Source of the DNA: Propionicicella superfundia DSM 22317
GTDB taxonomy: Bacteria > Actinomycetota > Actinomycetes > Propionibacteriales > Propionibacteriaceae
Direction of reading: 5' to 3'
DNA length: 64,000 nucleotides
NCBI RefSeq assembly: GCF_000423465.1
Contig: NZ_KE384021.1
Span: 435,115-499,114 of the forward strand
Made by a program: the position numbers and the translations under genes
Notes under the pieces: generated by a model
Told to the model about the DNA's origin: nothing
The model's database searches: none
The model's input: the letters and a program-made list of their open reading frames with translations, nothing else
In this document: positions 50,145-57,758 of the stretch, piece after piece
Numbering within the stretch: the first letter of the stretch is position 1
Layout of the letters: each line of letters starts with the position of its first letter

Positions 50145-51035
50145 TCAGGGGGACGGCGCGGGCTCGACGTGGACGAAGGTCGTCGTCTCGGGCAGCACCT
50201 CGTCCACGGCCGACTCGATCGCGTCGGCGAGGTCGTGGCTGCGCCGCACCGTCCACTGGCCGGGGACGAGGATCGTCACGTTGACGAACCGCTGCCGGCC
50301 CGACTCGCGGGTCTGGACGTTCGCGACCTCGACGCCGTTGTCGGTGGCGAGACGGTCGAGCGTGTCGCGGACGAGGGCGACCTCCTCGGGGGGCAGCGTG
50401 GCATCCAGGAGGCCGACGATCGACCGTCGTACCAGTCTGTATCCCGTGAACAGGATGTTCACGGCGACGGCGATGGCGATGAGCGGGTCGAGGATCTGCC
50501 AGCCGGTGAGGACGATCAGCCCGACGGCCGCCAGGACGCCGGCCGACGTCCACACGTCGGTCATGAGGTGCTTGCCGTCGGCGACGAGCGTGATGGACCG
50601 GTGTCGCCGGCCCGCGCGGATCAGCAGCAGGCCCGTGCCGAGGTTGAGCAGGCTGGCGACCGTCGACAGCAGCAGGCCGAGGCCGGGCTGTTCGAGCTCG
50701 GCCGGGTTGACGATGCGGTCGACGGCCGAGACGACGATCAGGACGGCGGCGACGAAGATCATCGCCCCCTCGACCCCCGCCGACACGTATTCGGCCTTGC
50801 CGTGCCCGAAGTCGTGGTTGTGGTCGGCGGGTCGCGCCGCCAGCCGCAGCGCCCACAGCGCCACGAGCGCGGCGACGAGGTTGACGGTCGATTCGAGAGC
50901 GTCCGACGCCAGGCCCACCGACCCGGTGATCCACGCCGCGACCGCCTTCAGGGTGAGCGTGGCCACGGCGGTGGCGATCGAGAGCCAGATGTAGCGCTCC
51001 AGGATCGTCTGTGTCCGGTCGCGTTGAGTGACCAC
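50145..51035 (-). CDS. Cation diffusion facilitator (CDF) metal exporter
   Basis: A 296-residue divalent-cation/proton antiporter. Six membrane segments include VGLASDALESTVNLVAALVA (Asp of segment two) and DGKHLMTDVWTSAGVLAAVG, where HxxxD is the transport site of segment five. HNHDFGHGKAEY is the cytoplasmic His-rich loop. The C-terminal ferredoxin-like domain reads DNGVEVANVQTRESGRQRFV with HVEPAPSP at the end. HxxxD fits Zn/Cd or Mn export. GTG 51035 follows AAGGAGCG. It stands immediately after the NUDIX gene (11-bp gap, same strand). Confidence 0.9.
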   Translation of the reverse strand: MVTQRDRTQTILERYIWLSIATAVATLTLKAVAAWITGSVGLASDALESTVNLVAALVALWALRLAARPADHNHDFGHGKAEYVSAGVEGAMIFVAAVLIVVSAVDRIVNPAELEQPGLGLLLSTVASLLNLGTGLLLIRAGRRHRSITLVADGKHLMTDVWTSAGVLAAVGLIVLTGWQILDPLIAIAVAVNILFTGYRLVRRSIVGLLDATLPPEEVALVRDTLDRLATDNGVEVANVQTRESGRQRFVNVTILVPGQWTVRRSHDLADAIESAVDEVLPETTTFVHVEPAPSP

Positions 51036-51046
51036 GACGCTCCTTG

Positions 51047-51637
51047 TCAGACCAACGGTGGTGGTGCCTCGGGAGAGATGGGGACTGTCGATTCTTCCAC
51101 ATCCGGCAGCGCCACCGGGCCGTCCGGTCGTTCGGGGACGTCGGCCAGCGCGAGCAGGTACGGCAGGTTCGCGGGCCAGATCTCATCCGCGGCCGTCGTC
51201 AGTTCGGCGATCGGCCACCACCGGTTCCCGACGAGGGTGAGCTGTTCGCCCTCGGTGTGACCGGCGGTGGAGATCGGGAACGGTGCCGCGACGCCCACGC
51301 CGAAGAACGTCTCGTGCTGGATCGTGATCTGGTCGGAGTATCCGTGCCGGACGACGCGGCGGGCGACCGGCCCGCGCAGCGCGGCGGCGTCCACCTCGAG
51401 CCCGGTCTCCTCGGCGAGTTCCCGGACGGCGGCGGCGATGTCGGTCTCGCCGGGCTCGACCCCGCCGCCCGGCGTCGTCCACCAGGTCGTTCCGGGCAGG
51501 CCGGGATCGGAGTCGTGGAACAGCAGGACGCTGTCAGGGGAACGGAGCAGGATCCGGACGGCCCGGCGAGACTTCACCCGCCGGAGTGCAGGGTCGACGG
51601 CCTTGCCGCGTGTGCGGAACGGTTCCGGTCCGGTCAT
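51047..51637 (-). CDS. NUDIX hydrolase
   Basis: A 196-residue protein with the NUDIX box GGGVEPGETDIAAAVRELAEETGLEV, given here as G-x5-E-x7-REL-x-EETG, spanning about residues 56-81. NUDIX enzymes hydrolyse nucleoside diphosphate-linked compounds. WWTTPGGG before the box and WWPIAELT after the fold are typical. ATG 51637 overlaps the stop of the upstream toxin/phosphoesterase chimera (ATGA), so before the insertion it was presumably coupled to the intact phosphoesterase. The substrate is unknown. Confidence 0.87.
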   Translation of the reverse strand: MTGPEPFRTRGKAVDPALRRVKSRRAVRILLRSPDSVLLFHDSDPGLPGTTWWTTPGGGVEPGETDIAAAVRELAEETGLEVDAAALRGPVARRVVRHGYSDQITIQHETFFGVGVAAPFPISTAGHTEGEQLTLVGNRWWPIAELTTAADEIWPANLPYLLALADVPERPDGPVALPDVEESTVPISPEAPPPLV

Positions 51638-51996
51638 GCCGGGTTCACCTCCAGGACGACGATCTCGGGCGGGTTCCACACCCGCGGCGCGGGGGCCGTC
51701 ACCAGACCGCGGGAGATGATCAGCCGCGTGTCGCCGACGGCGTACTCGCCGCCGGACCAGGTGGGCAGCCAGCCCTGGTTCGGCGCCCACAGGCCAGCCT
51801 GTCCGAACGGGAGTCGCACCTGTCCGCCGTGGGTGTGGCCCGAGGCGACGATGTCGGGATGCGCGGCGCGGACGTACTGCTCGATCCGCTCGGGCCGGTG
51901 GGCGAGCAGCAGGGTGAACAGAGGGCTCGCCGCCGCTGTCGCCTGTACCTGGGCGGCGAACTCCTCCTCGCCGACCTCGGGGTCGTCCACGCCGGG
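51634..51996 (-). pseudogene. Metallophosphoesterase C-terminal fragment (3' half of a split gene)
   Basis: About 120 residues holding the GHTHGG metal motif and the NPPEIVVLEV end of YkuE-type phosphoesterases, now translated only as the tail of the toxin. With 53227-53610 it lacks the middle of the protein, including the GNHE metal motif, so insertion was accompanied by loss of roughly 50-60 codons. The gene cannot work. Confidence 0.75.
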
Positions 51997-52686
51997 CCAT
52001 GGCTGTCGGCGGCGGTAGTCGAAGAGCCGGACGCACGTCGTGGCCACCTGCCCCAAGTTGAGGCATTCGCCCTTGTCGAGCAGTTGGAGGTCGACTAGAT
52101 CGCGGGCGCGTTCGCTTCGCTCGCCGGACACGGCGTGGAGCTTCTGGGCGACCTGATGGTCGGAGCGCATGACCGGGACCGGCTTCGGTGCTTCGAGCCC
52201 GACCTCGGTGAAGAGTTCGGCGAGGTCGGCAGCCAGTTGGTATTCGGGCTCGTCGGCATCGCCGATCTCGTTGTGGCCCAGCTCGAACTTCACCGTGCAC
52301 CACGGCCTGCCTCGGTAGTCGAGCTTCACCTCGAAGGGCTGCATAACGTACGCCGTCGGCACGGCCGGCGGGCGAGGCGCAGGTTTCTCGACCAGCCTGC
52401 CTGTGAATCCTGCCCATCCGGACGCGAGCGATTTCTCGAAGTCGCTGCGGAAGGCAGCAAGCGACTGGACCCGCGCAGCGTCGAGGTCTTGGGTGAACCG
52501 AGTGCCGCGCCCGTATCTGAGCGCCATTGCGCTGCCGCCCTTGATCGCGCCCTCGGGAAGCATCTGTCCGACCACGACCAACGCCATGCCGATCCGACGC
52601 CGCAACTCCAGGCCGTCGCTGCCTTCTAGGTTGCGTATGCGCTGCTCCAAGGAGCGCACATTCGTCGGGGCACCCGAGTAACTCAC
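51634..52686 (-). CDS. Chimera: AbiEii-type nucleotidyltransferase toxin fused to a metallophosphoesterase C-terminus
   Basis: A 350-residue frame. Residues 1 to about 230 are an AbiEii toxin: KGGSAMALRYGRGTRFTQDL DA (nucleotidyltransferase GGxA...R.T.D.D), KFELGHNEIGDADEPEYQLA, QVAQKLHAVSGERSERARDL. From about GVDDPEVGEEEF it becomes the C-terminal half of a YkuE-like metallophosphoesterase (TLLLAHRPERI, DIVASGHTHGGQVRLP, TRLIISRGLVTAPAPRVWNP), whose N-terminal half is at 53227. GTG 52686 overlaps the AbiEi stop (GTGA). AbiEii transfers nucleotides to tRNA or other targets. The toxin looks intact; its tail is foreign. Confidence 0.82.
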   Translation of the reverse strand: MSYSGAPTNVRSLEQRIRNLEGSDGLELRRRIGMALVVVGQMLPEGAIKGGSAMALRYGRGTRFTQDLDAARVQSLAAFRSDFEKSLASGWAGFTGRLVEKPAPRPPAVPTAYVMQPFEVKLDYRGRPWCTVKFELGHNEIGDADEPEYQLAADLAELFTEVGLEAPKPVPVMRSDHQVAQKLHAVSGERSERARDLVDLQLLDKGECLNLGQVATTCVRLFDYRRRQPWPGVDDPEVGEEEFAAQVQATAAASPLFTLLLAHRPERIEQYVRAAHPDIVASGHTHGGQVRLPFGQAGLWAPNQGWLPTWSGGEYAVGDTRLIISRGLVTAPAPRVWNPPEIVVLEVNPA

Positions 52687-53225
52687 GACCGAAGCCCTTT
52701 CCTGACCTGCTGCCACTCGGCCGTGGTCAACAGACCCTCGCTGCGCGCCTGCTTGGCAGCGTCCTGCAACCGTTCTCGCTCGATGCGACCGCGGCATTCG
52801 AGGATGGCCTCCGCGACAGGCTGGGCTGCCAGCCCCGCGTAGACCGTCGTGCGCGCACCTTCCTTGACCTGAGTCAGTTCGACGAACGGCGGCAGCTTCG
52901 GGCGAGCACGGCGGGGCACCGACACCTTGATCTTCCGAGGGTTCACATCGGCAAGCCCGAACAGCGCCAGCACCGACTCGCCGTGCAGGTAAGCGCCTTC
53001 CCCGGACCGCAAGAGAGCCTCGGCGAACTGGTCGTACGCGGTCGGCGGGACGTCCGGAACTCGATAGAGACCGTAGGCAACATTCACGAGCCCGCCGCGA
53101 GCGGCCAGCTTCGGCAACTCCACCGTCGGCACGCCCGCCTCCGCTGCCCTCTTCGTCGTGACGTAGCCGTAGTGATCGAGCGCAATCTCGCGCACGATCT
53201 CCCTGTACTTCACCTCGGCGGACAT
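52683..53225 (-). CDS. AbiEi-family antitoxin
   Basis: A 180-residue protein. IALDHYGYVTTKRAAEAGVP forms the winged helix-turn-helix of AbiEi, followed by LAARGGLVNVAYGLYRVPDV, LHGESVLALFGLADVNPRKI and the antitoxin domain KIKVSVPRRARPKLP. Type IV AbiE antitoxins repress their own promoter and neutralise the nucleotidyltransferase toxin without binding it. ATG 53225 begins just beside a 34-bp palindrome (53226-53259), the likely operator. It is coupled to the toxin by GTGA. The base composition is a little lower in GC than that of its neighbours, in line with horizontal arrival. Confidence 0.88.
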   Translation of the reverse strand: MSAEVKYREIVREIALDHYGYVTTKRAAEAGVPTVELPKLAARGGLVNVAYGLYRVPDVPPTAYDQFAEALLRSGEGAYLHGESVLALFGLADVNPRKIKVSVPRRARPKLPPFVELTQVKEGARTTVYAGLAAQPVAEAILECRGRIERERLQDAAKQARSEGLLTTAEWQQVRKGLRS

Positions 53226-53259
53226 GTCACAACCATACCGAAAACGGTAGTGTTGTGAC
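53226..53259. promoter_or_regulatory. AbiEi operator/promoter palindrome
   Basis: GTCACAAC and GTTGTGAC (perfect 8-nt arms) enclose a second inverted repeat TACCG-AAAA-CGGTA, directly before the AbiEi start. AbiEi proteins bind paired inverted repeats to autoregulate, so this fits. Confidence 0.75.
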
Positions 53260-53610
53260 AGGCCAGCCCTCTCTTATGGACTGCCCGGCGACGGCCGTCA
53301 CGAACGTCCGGGCGCCGTCGCGGGGAGTCACATCGTCGTAGATGTCGCCGCCGAGGAGGACGGCGTCAGGACGCTGGGGGGCGACGGCCGCCAGCACCCG
53401 CTGCTGTCCGGGGCCGAACTGCTCGCTGTGCAGGTCTGTCAGCAGCATCAGCCGCACCGGCGAGGCGACCTTCGGCGTGGCGACCGCGTAGTGCCGGGGA
53501 GTCAGCCGGGCGTCGAGGGCGCTGAGGAGGAGCGCCGCGATCCCGAGGAGGACGGCGGCCACGACGAGCACACCGCGCCGCGGTCCGTCAGAACGGCGCG
53601 CGGCCACCAC
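53227..53610 (-). pseudogene. Metallophosphoesterase N-terminal fragment (5' half of a split gene)
   Basis: A membrane anchor (GVLVVAAVLLGIAALLLSAL) is followed by RLMLLTDLHSEQFG (D-x-H) and VLLGGDIYDDVTPRDG (GGD), the first two metal motifs of YkuE-like phosphoesterases. After FVTAVAG it turns into sequence of the AbiE insertion and stops. The rest, without the GNHE motif, is at 51634-51996. ATG 53610 overlaps the gene at 53588. Confidence 0.75.
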
Positions 53611-54448
53611 TCGCGCCGTTCAGGGAGCGGTAGACGAAGACGGCGCACAGGGGCAGGGTCACCCACGAGGCGACGAGCGCCCACACGCCGAGCGACATCC
53701 ACCATCCGCCGAAATCGTCGGTCGTCAGCAAAGAGATCAGCGCGACGGTGGCGAGCACCGCCACGCCGCCCGTGAAGGTGTTGCGGATCGCCGGCTGACC
53801 ATGGCGGACGCGGAACGAGAACGCGAACGCGACGAGGTACGTCATGAGCGACACCACGGGCAGGACACACCCGAAGGCGAGCCCGAGCGCCACGCCGGGC
53901 GTGAGGGCGTCCCAGACCTGGCGGACCCCGATCCGGCCGGCGGGCGGCGGATACCCGGGCGCCGGCATGGGACCGCCAGCGCCCTGTGCCTGGCCCGGCG
54001 GCGGGAACGCCGTCGCCGTCGCGGGCGGAGCCGACGGTTCACCGGGTGTCACCGCCGGTGCCGACGGCGTGGGTGCCGCCGCGGCCGGCCGGTGCCCCGA
54101 GGTGATGATGGGACGCGTGGGGTCGAACCCGGACGTCGTCACCGAACCGGGCTGCTGCAGCATCGACGAGTGGGCCGCTCCCCACGCCGAGGACTCCTGG
54201 GTGAGGGTCATGGCCGCGACAGCGAAGGGGACCGTGGCGTCGCGGGACGCGGCGGGCGCCGGGACGAGCGAGGCGAGGGCCGGTGTGGGCCGGTCGGGCT
54301 GTGTGAAGTCGTGAGGTCGTTCGGCCGGCGCGCCGACGGCGGGGGACGACGGGGGCGCAGGCGCGGGGAGTTCCGCCACGCGCGGGGCGGTGAACGCCGC
54401 GGGTCGCTGCGTCGGCGCGTACTCCGGCCCGTCCTCCCAGCTTGCCAT
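53588..54448 (-). CDS. Proline-rich membrane protein (DUF4190-like)
   Basis: A 286-residue protein. Residues 1 to about 170 are low-complexity Pro/Ala/Thr-rich sequence, with PAPAPPSSPA and MPAPGYPPPAG. Three membrane segments follow (GLAFGCVLPVVSLMTYLVAF, GVAVLATVALISLLTTDDFG, and SLGVWALVASWVTLPLCAVF). The arrangement resembles DUF4190-type proteins, whose soluble Pro-rich tail faces the cytoplasm. A TAGCAT box 6 nt before ATG 54448 suggests a leaderless start. It was probably co-transcribed with the now-broken phosphoesterase, whose ATG lies inside its 3' end. No function is known. Confidence 0.6.
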   Translation of the reverse strand: MASWEDGPEYAPTQRPAAFTAPRVAELPAPAPPSSPAVGAPAERPHDFTQPDRPTPALASLVPAPAASRDATVPFAVAAMTLTQESSAWGAAHSSMLQQPGSVTTSGFDPTRPIITSGHRPAAAAPTPSAPAVTPGEPSAPPATATAFPPPGQAQGAGGPMPAPGYPPPAGRIGVRQVWDALTPGVALGLAFGCVLPVVSLMTYLVAFAFSFRVRHGQPAIRNTFTGGVAVLATVALISLLTTDDFGGWWMSLGVWALVASWVTLPLCAVFVYRSLNGASGGRAPF

Positions 54449-54548
54449 GACGCCATGCTATCCGAGCGGACGGATGCCGCTGATTGGGCGCCCGCGCAGG
54501 TTGCCTCCCGGCTAGGCTGAGGGGAAGTTCTGAAGAGGAGTCGATTCG

Positions 54549-54935
54549 ATGCCGATCGGCAAGGTGCGTTACTACGACGCGGAGAAGGGGTTCGGGTTCC
54601 TGACCCGTGACGACGGTGGTGAGGACGTCTTCGTCCGTGCCAGTGCCCTGCCTACCGGCGTGGCGACGCTGCGGCGGGGCCAGCGGGTCGAGTTCGGGGT
54701 CGTCGCGGGCCGCAAGGGGGACCAGGCGTTGTCCGTGCGGGTGCTGGAGGCGCCGCCGTCGCTGTCGAAGGCGTCCCGCAAGTCCCCCGAGACGATGGTC
54801 GTGATCATCGAGGACCTCATCAAGCTGCTCGACGGGCTCGAGACCGGGTACCGGCGCGGTCGGCACCCCGATCCCAAGGTCGCGCCGAAGATCGCCTCGA
54901 TGCTGCGCGGCGTCGCCGACGAGCTCGAGTTGTGA
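54549..54935 (+). CDS. Cold-shock-domain protein with C-terminal extension
   Basis: A 128-residue protein. The cold-shock domain has KGFGFLTRD (RNP1) and EDVFVRASAL (RNP2) within residues 1-65, followed by about 60 residues (SPETMVVIIEDLIKLLDGLE and PKVAPKIASMLRGVADELEL). This longer form is typical of actinobacteria, for example CspB near DUF3027 in Mycobacterium. It binds single-stranded RNA and DNA to ease translation. ATG 54549 follows AAGAGGAG, and TAGGCT (54513-54518) is a likely -10 box. DUF3027 follows, as in mycobacteria. Confidence 0.92.
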   Translation: MPIGKVRYYDAEKGFGFLTRDDGGEDVFVRASALPTGVATLRRGQRVEFGVVAGRKGDQALSVRVLEAPPSLSKASRKSPETMVVIIEDLIKLLDGLETGYRRGRHPDPKVAPKIASMLRGVADELEL

Positions 54936-55002
54936 TCGGACGCTCCGTGCGCGACGGTGGCCCGTGCGGTCCGCTCCTCCGCGACGTGCGAGAATGGCGC
55001 TC

Positions 55003-55770
55003 ATGGTTGCTCCCGTGATGGACCAGGCATGTGCCGACGCGGTCGACCTCGCTCGCGAGGCGGCCGTGCGCCGCGCCGACGTGTTCGGCGTGGCCGAGCA
55101 TCTGGGCGCGACCGCCGAGGGGACGCGTGTCGCCACCCACTACTTCGCCTGCGATCACCCCGGGTACCCGGGGTGGAGGTGGGCCGTGACGGTCGCCCGC
55201 GCCTCCCGCGCGCGGCAGGTCACCGTCGACGAGGTCACGCTCGTGCCGGGCGACGGTGCGCTTCTCGCGCCGCGCTGGGTGCCGTGGGAGGAACGCGTCC
55301 GGCCGGGCGACATGACGCCCGGCTTCATCCTGCCCACCGATCCTTCCGATCCGCGCCTGGAGCCGGGTTTCACCGGGGGCGAACTCGCCGCCGACGAGGA
55401 TCCCGTCGACTGGTCGTTCACCCGCGGCGTCGCCGCCGAGCTCGGGTTGGGCCGTGAACGCGTCCTGTCGGCCGACGGACGCGACCTGGCGGTCGGGCGG
55501 TGGCTCGCCGGCGACGGCGGGCCCGTGAACGAGCTGAGCGAGACGGCGCCCGCGCACTGTCACACGTGCGGGTACCTCGTCGCCCTCAGCGGAAGCCTGG
55601 GGCGGCTGTTCGGCGTCTGCGCGAACGAGTACTCGGCGAGCGACGGCAAGGCCGTGAGCCGCGACCACGGCTGCGGAGGGCACTCGGACGTGACGCCTCC
55701 CGCGTCCCCCGAGCGAACCGCGCCGCCGGTCTGGGACACGATCTCGGTCGACACGTCCCTGTTCTCCTGA
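55003..55770 (+). CDS. DUF3027 protein
   Basis: About 255 residues. Conserved pieces are THYFACDHPGYPGWRWAVTV, EVTLVPGDGALLAPRWVPWE and CHTCGYLVALSGSLGRLFGV, then CANEYSASDG and DHGCGGHSD, a set of Cys/His that could hold a zinc ion. The family is an actinobacterial conserved protein of unknown function, regularly next to the cold-shock gene. Starts at 54994, 55003 and 55018 are possible; a GAGAAT box 7 nt before 55003 favours that one. It may act in RNA metabolism, judged only by its neighbour. Confidence 0.85.
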   Translation: MVAPVMDQACADAVDLAREAAVRRADVFGVAEHLGATAEGTRVATHYFACDHPGYPGWRWAVTVARASRARQVTVDEVTLVPGDGALLAPRWVPWEERVRPGDMTPGFILPTDPSDPRLEPGFTGGELAADEDPVDWSFTRGVAAELGLGRERVLSADGRDLAVGRWLAGDGGPVNELSETAPAHCHTCGYLVALSGSLGRLFGVCANEYSASDGKAVSRDHGCGGHSDVTPPASPERTAPPVWDTISVDTSLFS

Positions 55771-55779
55771 ACCCCGGCC

Positions 55780-56037
55780 TCACTCGCCCGCGTTCCGGCG
55801 GGCGCGGCGCAGGCGCCGGATGAGGCAGTACGCCAGGAACGCGACCCCGATGCCGGTGCCGGTGAGCGCCACCCACAGCCACCACTGATGGCCGGTGCGT
55901 TCCAGCGTCTCCGCGTCGACCGCCAGGACCACGGCCGCGACCGCGAACACGACCGTTCCGGCGATGGCCACATTCAGCCCATCCTCGTCCAGCGCCTTGA
56001 CCGGGGCCTGCACGAGCAGTGGTTCGGGACGCGCCAT
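55780..56037 (-). CDS. DUF2530 small membrane protein
   Basis: An 85-residue protein with two membrane segments: VAIAGTVVFAVAAVVLAVDA, then WWLWVALTGTGIGVAFLAYC. The tail is basic (RRLRRARRNAGE). The first is preceded by the family's VQAPVKALDEDGLNVA motif. DUF2530 has no known function. ATG 56037 is preferred over 56046, because TACAGT lies 7 nt upstream (leaderless). It is divergent from the purine permease; the two promoters lie within about 30 bp of each other. Confidence 0.8.
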   Translation of the reverse strand: MARPEPLLVQAPVKALDEDGLNVAIAGTVVFAVAAVVLAVDAETLERTGHQWWLWVALTGTGIGVAFLAYCLIRRLRRARRNAGE

Positions 56038-56069
56038 GGTGAACACTGTACGACCACTAGGCTGCCCGC

Positions 56070-57590
56070 ATGGTTACCAAGTCTCCGAAGGCGGCTCCCA
56101 AGCCGCCTCCTCCAGCACCCGGTTTCCTGGAGAGTTGGTTCGGGATCGCACAGCGGGGATCGACCATCGGCCGTGAGGTACGTGGCGGTCTTGTGACCCT
56201 GTTCACGATGGTCTACATCGTGGCCCTGAACCCCCTCATCATCGGAACCACAGCAGACAAGGACGGCAATCTCGTCAGCGGGCTTCCCCTGAACGACGCG
56301 ACGGGTGCCGTCATCCAGGACAACGTCGACACGACGAAGATCATGGTCGCGGCTGCGACCGCCCTCATCGCCGGACTGATGACCATCCTCATGGGTGTCG
56401 TCGGCCGGTTCCCGATCGGCATCGCGACCGGCCTCGGCCTCAATGCCGTGCTCGCGTACGTCATCGCTCCGCGGATCACCTGGGCGCAGGCCATGGGCCT
56501 GGTCGTCTGGGAAGGCATCCTGATCACGATCCTCGTGCTCACCGGATTCAGACAGATGGTGTTCCGGGCCGTGCCCGCGCATCTACGGACCGGCATCTCC
56601 GTCGGTATCGGCCTGTTCATAGCCCTGGTGGGCCTCGTCGACGCCGGCTTCGTGCGCAAGGCGTCCGGCACCCCGCTCGAACTGGGCGTCAACGGCAGCC
56701 TCATGGGGTGGCCGCTGGCCGTGTTCGTCATCGGCCTGCTGCTGCTGGTCGTGCTCTACGTGAAGCGGGTCAAGGGGGCGATGCTCATCGCGATCGTGTC
56801 GGGCTCGGTTCTCGCCGTCGTCCTGCAGGCGTTCCTGCATCTGCCCGGCCAGTCGGAGGACAGCCTGGGCTGGAGCCTGGCCATTCCGTCGTTGCCGCAG
56901 GCGAGCGACTTCGTCGTGCCCAACCTCGGGCTGATCGGCCGCGTCGACATGCTCGGTGGTTTCACCGGCGGCCCGACCGTCGTCCTCGGCCTCGTGCTGC
57001 TGGTGTTCTCCCTCATGCTCGCCGACTTCTTCGACACGATGGGCACCGTCGTGGCTGTGGGCGCGGAGGGCAATCTGCTGGACGCCGACGGGAATCCGCC
57101 GCGCGTGGGTCAGATCCTGCTCGTCGACTCCATCGCCGCCGCAGCCGGCGGCCTGGGGTCCGTGTCGTCGAACACGTCCTACATCGAATCCGCCGCGGGT
57201 GTCGGGGAGGGTGCACGGACCGGTCTGGCGTCGGTCGTCACCGGTGTCGGGTTCATCCTCGCCCTGTTCCTGTCGCCGCTGGTCCAGATGGTCCCGTCGG
57301 AGGCGGCGGCGCCCGCCCTGGTCTTCGTCGGCTTCTTGATGATGAGCGCGGTCAAGGACGTCGACTGGCAGGATCCCGAGATCGGCATCCCGACGTTCGC
57401 GACGATCATCCTCATGCCGTTCGCCTATTCGATCACGGCGGGCATCGGCGCGGGGTTCCTGCTGCACGTGTTCATCAAGCTCGTGACCGGCAAGGGCAGG
57501 CAGGTGCACTGGCTGCTGTACGTGGTCGCGGTGCTCTTCCTCATCTACTTCGGGCAGGGTCTGCTGATGAGCCTGATCCCGTCGTCGTGA
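56070..57590 (+). CDS. NCS2-family purine permease (adenine/guanine/hypoxanthine, AzgA-like)
   Basis: A 506-residue transporter with about twelve membrane segments. Conserved blocks are REVRGGLVTLFTMVYIVALN, GLGLNAVLAYVI, ADFFDTMGTVVAVG (metal/substrate motif with the Asp-Thr pair), LGSVSSNTSYIESAAGVGEG and FATIILMPFAYSITAGIGAG. These match AzgA-type members rather than the UraA/xanthine branch. It imports nucleobases by proton symport. TAGGCT ends 6 nt before ATG 56070 (leaderless). A strong double hairpin follows the stop. Confidence 0.9.
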   Translation: MVTKSPKAAPKPPPPAPGFLESWFGIAQRGSTIGREVRGGLVTLFTMVYIVALNPLIIGTTADKDGNLVSGLPLNDATGAVIQDNVDTTKIMVAAATALIAGLMTILMGVVGRFPIGIATGLGLNAVLAYVIAPRITWAQAMGLVVWEGILITILVLTGFRQMVFRAVPAHLRTGISVGIGLFIALVGLVDAGFVRKASGTPLELGVNGSLMGWPLAVFVIGLLLLVVLYVKRVKGAMLIAIVSGSVLAVVLQAFLHLPGQSEDSLGWSLAIPSLPQASDFVVPNLGLIGRVDMLGGFTGGPTVVLGLVLLVFSLMLADFFDTMGTVVAVGAEGNLLDADGNPPRVGQILLVDSIAAAAGGLGSVSSNTSYIESAAGVGEGARTGLASVVTGVGFILALFLSPLVQMVPSEAAAPALVFVGFLMMSAVKDVDWQDPEIGIPTFATIILMPFAYSITAGIGAGFLLHVFIKLVTGKGRQVHWLLYVVAVLFLIYFGQGLLMSLIPSS

Positions 57591-57615
57591 GGCACGGGGA
57601 CGATCTCTGACCGAT

Positions 57616-57650
57616 ATCGCCGGGACGGGCCGCACGGCCCTCCCGGCGAT
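57616..57650. terminator. Cruciform terminator after the purine permease
   Basis: ATCGCCGGGA pairs with TCCCGGCGAT (10 bp), and inside them GGGCCG pairs with CGGCCC. The permease stops 25 nt upstream. It is the strongest hairpin in this stretch. Confidence 0.8.
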
Positions 57651-57701
57651 GTGCGTCGTGCGGCCCGTTCGCGGTCACCGGCGCGCACGAACGGAGACGG
57701 C

Positions 57702-57739
57702 ACAAGGCCGGATCGGCGAGTCCGTCGATCCGGCCTTGT
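57702..57739. terminator. 14-bp hairpin terminator below the G1PDH-type gene
   Basis: ACAAGGCCGGATCG and CGATCCGGCCTTGT form a perfect 14-bp stem with a 10-nt loop, 20 nt past the stop of the minus-strand gene at 57759. It closes the leftward carbohydrate arm. Confidence 0.8.
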
Positions 57740-57758
57740 CGGCTCTGTGGCGTCGTGC

